NCBI GenBank assembly: GCA_023390875.1
Contig: JAEWCA010000249.1
Location: 1 to 9,791 of the forward strand
Direction: 5' to 3'
DNA length: 9,791 nt
Source of the DNA: Actinomycetes bacterium
GTDB lineage: Bacteria; Actinomycetota; Actinomycetes; Actinomycetales; Cellulomonadaceae
The notes under the pieces are model-generated. The model saw only the letters and a list, made by a program, of their open reading frames with translations. It did not search any database and was not told the DNA's origin. Of this stretch, positions 6,943 through 9,791 are shown in pieces (positions within the stretch are counted from its first letter, which is position 1; each line of letters starts with the position of its first letter). Both the position numbers and the translations under genes were made by a program.

Positions 6943-8019
6943 TCAGGCCTTCGCCGTCGCGGCCGCGCGCGCCGCGGCGTGCTCACGCCGGCGGTCGGCA
7001 CGCGCGAGCGCCCGACGCGTCGGGATGCGCCGCTGCCGCGGGTCGAACGCGTCGCGCAGACCGTCACCGATGAAGTTGATCGTCAGCGCGATCGTCACGA
7101 TGAACAGGCCCGGCCACCAGAACAGCCACGGACGCGTCGCGAACGCGGTCTGGTACTCGCTGATGAGCTGGCCGAGCGACACCTCGGGCGACTGGATGCC
7201 GAACCCGAGGTAGCTGAGCGCGGTCTCCAGCAGGATCGCGGCGGCCATGAGCAGCGTCGCGTTGACGATGATCACGCCGATCGCGTTCGGCAGGATGTGC
7301 TTGAACATGATCCGGCCGTTGCTGGCTCCCGCGACGCGCGCGGCGTCGACGAACTCCCGCTCGCGCAGCGACAGGAACTCACCGCGCACGAGCCGCGCCA
7401 TGCCGGTCCACGACACGACGGCCAGCGCGAAGGCCAGGGCCCAGGGGCTCGCACCGCCGACCCACTTGCCGAGGATCGCGCCGATCATGATCACCGGGAT
7501 CGTGATGAACATGTCCGTGACGCGCATGAGCACGTTGTCCGTGCGACCGCGGAAGAAGCCGGCCGTCGAGCCGACGACGATGCCGATGAACGTCGACACG
7601 AGGCCCAGCACGAACATGACCGTCAGCGACTGCTGCGTGCCGCGCATGACGACCGCGAAGCCGTCCTTGCCGATGTTGTCCTGGCCGAACGGGTGGTCGC
7701 CGAACGTGAAGCTGCCGTCGTGGAAGCCCATGGTCGGGGCACCGCCGGCGTTGACGATCGGGTTGAGCTCCTTGTAGTCGTACTTCCACCAGCCGGGGAT
7801 GGGACCCCAGCCGATCGACGTCGTCACGAGCACGATGACGAAGAGCAGCACGAACGCGGAGATCATCGCGCCGCGGTGCCGCAGGAACCGCCGCAGGACG
7901 ATGCGGCCCTGCGACAGGCCCTCGACCTCCTTGAGCTCGATGGCGTTCTCGTTCTGCTCCACCGCCTCGGCCGGGTCGTGGTGCGCCTCGGCGGGCTGGA
8001 GAGGGGGCTGGAGCGTCAT
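6943..8019 (-). CDS. dppC: Dipeptide/oligopeptide ABC transporter permease, DppC type
   Basis: This is one of the two channel subunits of the peptide importer in the cytoplasmic membrane, 358 residues long (the family is usually about 290-350). A polar N-terminal stretch (1-40) precedes a first membrane helix (about 52-70). The external loop carries HPFGQD (109-114), the DppC hallmark before the core permease domain. Further helices lie near 131-152, 170-184, 192-208, 247-267 and 303-318. The EAA loop that docks the ATPase spans about 223-246 (FVDAARVAGASNGRI...LPN). The C-terminus (from 326) is long and rich in Arg and Ala, more than usual. The start ATG overlaps the dppB stop as ATGA (8019..8016), so the two are translationally coupled. 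CAGGGTG upstream is a fair ribosome site. The gene ends 36 bp from a convergent plus-strand gene, so the operon may stop here and the ATPase be made separately. The symbol reflects family type, not proven substrate. Confidence 0.93.
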   Translation of the reverse strand: MTLQPPLQPAEAHHDPAEAVEQNENAIELKEVEGLSQGRIVLRRFLRHRGAMISAFVLLFVIVLVTTSIGWGPIPGWWKYDYKELNPIVNAGGAPTMGFHDGSFTFGDHPFGQDNIGKDGFAVVMRGTQQSLTVMFVLGLVSTFIGIVVGSTAGFFRGRTDNVLMRVTDMFITIPVIMIGAILGKWVGGASPWALAFALAVVSWTGMARLVRGEFLSLREREFVDAARVAGASNGRIMFKHILPNAIGVIIVNATLLMAAAILLETALSYLGFGIQSPEVSLGQLISEYQTAFATRPWLFWWPGLFIVTIALTINFIGDGLRDAFDPRQRRIPTRRALARADRRREHAAARAAATAKA

Positions 8020-9656
8020 GCGTTCACCCTGATCCGGGGGTCGAGGGCCGCGTACACGAAGTCCACGACGATGTTGGCGATGACGAGCAGCGTGGCCGTC
8101 ACGATGAAGTACCCCATGACGACGTCCGCGTCGGCCGTGGACAGGCCCTTGAGGAACATGGTCCCCATGCCGCTCCACGCGAAGATGCGCTCGGTGATGA
8201 TCGCGCCACCGAACAGGGCCGCGATGTCGAGGGGCACGACGGTCGCGAGCGGGATGAGCGAGTTGCGGAAGCCGTGGCGGACCGTGACGACGCGCTCCGG
8301 CAGGCCCTTGGCGCGGGCGGTGCGGATGTAGTCGTGGTTCATGACCTCGAGCAGGCTCGCGCGGGAGTAGCGCGTGTACGCCGCGAACGAGATGAGGATG
8401 AGCGCGATCGTCGGCAGCAGCAGGTGCGTGAACTTGTCGAGGACCTCGACCCAGAAGTCGCCCTGCAGGCCGGGGGTCTGCGACCCGATCGTCGCGATCG
8501 GCCGGCCGTTGATGCGCGTCGAGTTCGAGTACGTGTACCAGACGGCCATGACCCGGTCGACGAAGATCAGCGCACCGACGCCCACGGCCGTGATCGCCGC
8601 CGCGCGGGCGGAGACGACGCGGTCCGGGCCGCCGAACAGGTAGCCGATGAGGATGCCGGCGCCGACCGCGACGAGGGCCAGCCCGATGATGAGCGGCCAG
8701 CTCGCGTTCACGAACGCGTACTGCAGCGGGTAGTACAGCGCCACGCCGAGCGCGACCGTGGTCAGCGCCGAGTAGAGCGCGCGCTTGTTCTTCAGGCCCG
8801 CACCGAGCGCCACGACGGCGTACGCGATGCCGACGCCGAGCGCGCCGATGACCACCGGGCCGAGGCTCGGGTCGAGCAGCCAGCCGGTCTCGGAGATGAA
8901 CACGAGGACCGCGGCCGTGGCGGCCCCGGCGACACCGAACGTGATGAGCCGCCTTCGCAGCGGTCCGCCGATGATCGCCGACCAGATGACGCCCGCGATG
9001 AGCGCGAGCACGACCGTCGTCCCGGTCTTCACGACGGGGTCGGCGAGGAAGTCGTTGAAGCCGATGGCACCCCACTGCTTGAGCAGGACGGCGACCCAGA
9101 AGCTCGGCAGCGAGTAGAGGACGAACGAGCCGAACGTCACGGAGTAGTCGAAGCCGGTGTACTGCCGCAGCGCGGACACGATGCCGACGACGACGCCGAG
9201 GCCGATCGCGAGGAACGTCGCGGAGGCGACGAGCTGCACGGTCGACTGGATGGCGCCGTTGAGCATCGACGTCACCGGCTGGCCGGTGACCCAGCTCTGG
9301 CCCAGGTCGCAGTTGCCGACGAGGCACCCGGCGGCGCCGCGCAGCCACTGCAGCCAGCGCAGCGCCGGCGGGACGTCGAGGTTCAGCGCGTTGATGCGGG
9401 CCTCGATCAGCTGCTGCTTGTTCGGCGCGGTGCTCGTGCGCAGGTCCTCGAGAGGGTCGATCGCGTACGCGAGAAGCATGTACACGATGAACGTCGCGCC
9501 GACGAGCACGATGAGGGACGACAGGAACCGGCGACCGAGGAACGTCGCCATGGGTGCGCCTCGGCGCTGTCGTCTGACCGGAGCGGGAGCGACGTCCGAC
9601 GCGGATCGCGCGTCGGTCTCGGCTGCTGCGCTGCCGGAGGTTGTGGTGGTGGCCAT
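8016..9656 (-). CDS. dppB: Dipeptide/oligopeptide ABC transporter permease, DppB type, with a large multi-helix insertion
   Basis: This is the partner channel subunit, 546 residues against the usual 300-340. The ends are ordinary DppB: a first helix (about 45-63), an external loop, helices near 137-160 and 173-192, and SLPSFWVAVLL (182-192). After HLLLPTIAL (411-419) come the EAA loop (about 443-469, YIRTARAKGLPERVV) and DPRIRVN at the end. Between about 195 and 408 the family normally has only a short loop. Here lie some six extra hydrophobic segments (about 213-230, 238-254, 266-287, 294-311, 320-342, 352-372) and a polar stretch (373-408). The reading frame is unbroken and composition does not change. 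Two cysteines (111, 116) sit in the first external loop. The ATG at 9656 has AAGGA 7 nt upstream; a later ATG (9551) would remove the Ala/Thr-rich first 35 residues but has a weaker site. It overlaps dppC by 4 nt. Confidence 0.92.
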   Translation of the reverse strand: MATTTTSGSAAAETDARSASDVAPAPVRRQRRGAPMATFLGRRFLSSLIVLVGATFIVYMLLAYAIDPLEDLRTSTAPNKQQLIEARINALNLDVPPALRWLQWLRGAAGCLVGNCDLGQSWVTGQPVTSMLNGAIQSTVQLVASATFLAIGLGVVVGIVSALRQYTGFDYSVTFGSFVLYSLPSFWVAVLLKQWGAIGFNDFLADPVVKTGTTVVLALIAGVIWSAIIGGPLRRRLITFGVAGAATAAVLVFISETGWLLDPSLGPVVIGALGVGIAYAVVALGAGLKNKRALYSALTTVALGVALYYPLQYAFVNASWPLIIGLALVAVGAGILIGYLFGGPDRVVSARAAAITAVGVGALIFVDRVMAVWYTYSNSTRINGRPIATIGSQTPGLQGDFWVEVLDKFTHLLLPTIALILISFAAYTRYSRASLLEVMNHDYIRTARAKGLPERVVTVRHGFRNSLIPLATVVPLDIAALFGGAIITERIFAWSGMGTMFLKGLSTADADVVMGYFIVTATLLVIANIVVDFVYAALDPRIRVNA

Positions 9657-9663
9657 CAGGGGG

Positions 9664-9668
9664 TCCTT
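9664..9668 (-). promoter_or_regulatory. Shine-Dalgarno of dppB
   Basis: AAGGA on the minus strand, 7 nt before the ATG at 9656, supports the long form of DppB over the alternative ATG at 9551. Confidence 0.6.
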
Positions 9669-9689
9669 GACCTGGAGACGGGGCTCGTG

Positions 9690-9702
9690 CCGACGAATTC
9701 TA
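9690..9702 (-). promoter_or_regulatory. Putative dppBC promoter, -10-like element
   Basis: TAGAAT (9702..9697) followed by two bases and GTCGG repeats the element before typA, with 33 nt to the ATG here and 35 nt there. It would give a leader of roughly 33 nt that contains the dppB Shine-Dalgarno. No clear -35 is present. It would make dppB the first gene of a transcript even if another transporter gene lies upstream. Confidence 0.4.
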
Positions 9703-9764
9703 CGCGCGCGAGGTGGGCGCGGCCGGTCGGCACCCGTCGCGGCGGGCTTTCCGGAGCCACGCCA

Positions 9765-9791
9765 GCGGGGGGGGCCCCCGGGGGGGTGGGG
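9765..9791. other. G/C homopolymer runs at the window end
   Basis: The last 25 bases are eight G, five C, seven G, one T and four G. No gene is visible between 9703 and the end. The runs could be the start of a very strong GC hairpin, such as a terminator of an upstream gene on the minus strand, or a sequencing or assembly artefact at a contig end. Confidence 0.5.

Noticed and set aside
3893..7073. Long plus-strand frames opposite the double ATPase gene
   Set aside because: They are shadows of a textbook double ABC ATPase on the minus strand and show no protein features of their own.
6943..9348. A single minus-strand frame of about 800 codons that would fuse a long N-terminal part to DppC
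   Set aside because: Its first 440 codons are dppB read in the wrong frame. Only the last 358 codons, from the ATG at 8019, are DppC, and the ATGA overlap with dppB is normal.
9754..9764. GAGCCACGCCA occurs both at the window start (1-11) and near its end (9754-9764)
   Set aside because: Only 11 bases match and the flanks differ, so chance is enough. It is too short to show circularity or a direct repeat.
1..9791. tRNA or other RNA genes, CRISPR repeats, insertion-sequence ends or phage genes
   Set aside because: I looked on both strands and saw none. All gaps between genes are under 170 bp and are described above.

Overview
The window is very GC-rich. Almost every real codon ends in G or C, which leaves many long but meaningless open frames on the opposite strands. 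The gene content and order fit an actinomycete (Actinomycetota), most likely Micrococcales and perhaps a Cellulomonas-like genus. Three signs support this: an MshB mycothiol-biosynthesis gene, an actinobacterial-type TypA/BipA, and an oligopeptide ABC transporter next to both. The genus is inference only.

Layout. Nearly everything reads on the minus strand, right to left. At 9656..8016 is a DppB-type permease with an unusually large multi-helix insertion. It overlaps by 4 nt a DppC-type permease (8019..6943). A small membrane-anchored PH-domain-like protein (6295..6906) then lies on the plus strand, tail to tail with dppC and head to head with the next gene. The minus-strand series resumes with a double ATPase, DppD and DppF fused (6214..4328). 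Next, past a 58-nt nested hairpin, comes a lipoprotein of the family-5 peptide-binding fold (4158..2338), which by sequence and position looks like an LpqW-type protein. It is followed by the ribosome-associated GTPase TypA (2281..329) and the first 102 codons of mshB (306..1, cut by the window edge).

How they work together. DppB and DppC form the membrane channel and the fused ATPase powers it, so this is a dipeptide/oligopeptide importer. Its transport binding protein may lie upstream, beyond 9791, because the binding-protein-like gene in the window resembles LpqW more than a transport receptor. TypA and MshB are housekeeping or stress functions in a cluster that, from memory of the Mycobacterium tuberculosis typA-lpqW...mshB region and a similar Streptomyces neighbourhood, is an old actinobacterial association.

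Regulatory signals are modest. A shared -10-like element (TAGAAT, two free bases, GTCGG) lies at nearly the same distance before dppB and typA. Good Shine-Dalgarno sequences fix the starts of dppB and the lipoprotein and favour a GTG start for mshB. There are several GC-rich hairpins between genes. No RNA gene, insertion sequence, CRISPR array or phage gene was seen. The last 25 bases are almost pure G/C runs and may mark a contig end. I found no wholly new system. The best leads are the enlarged DppB, the PH-domain gene lodged inside the transporter cluster, and the LpqW-like gene between the importer ATPase and typA.
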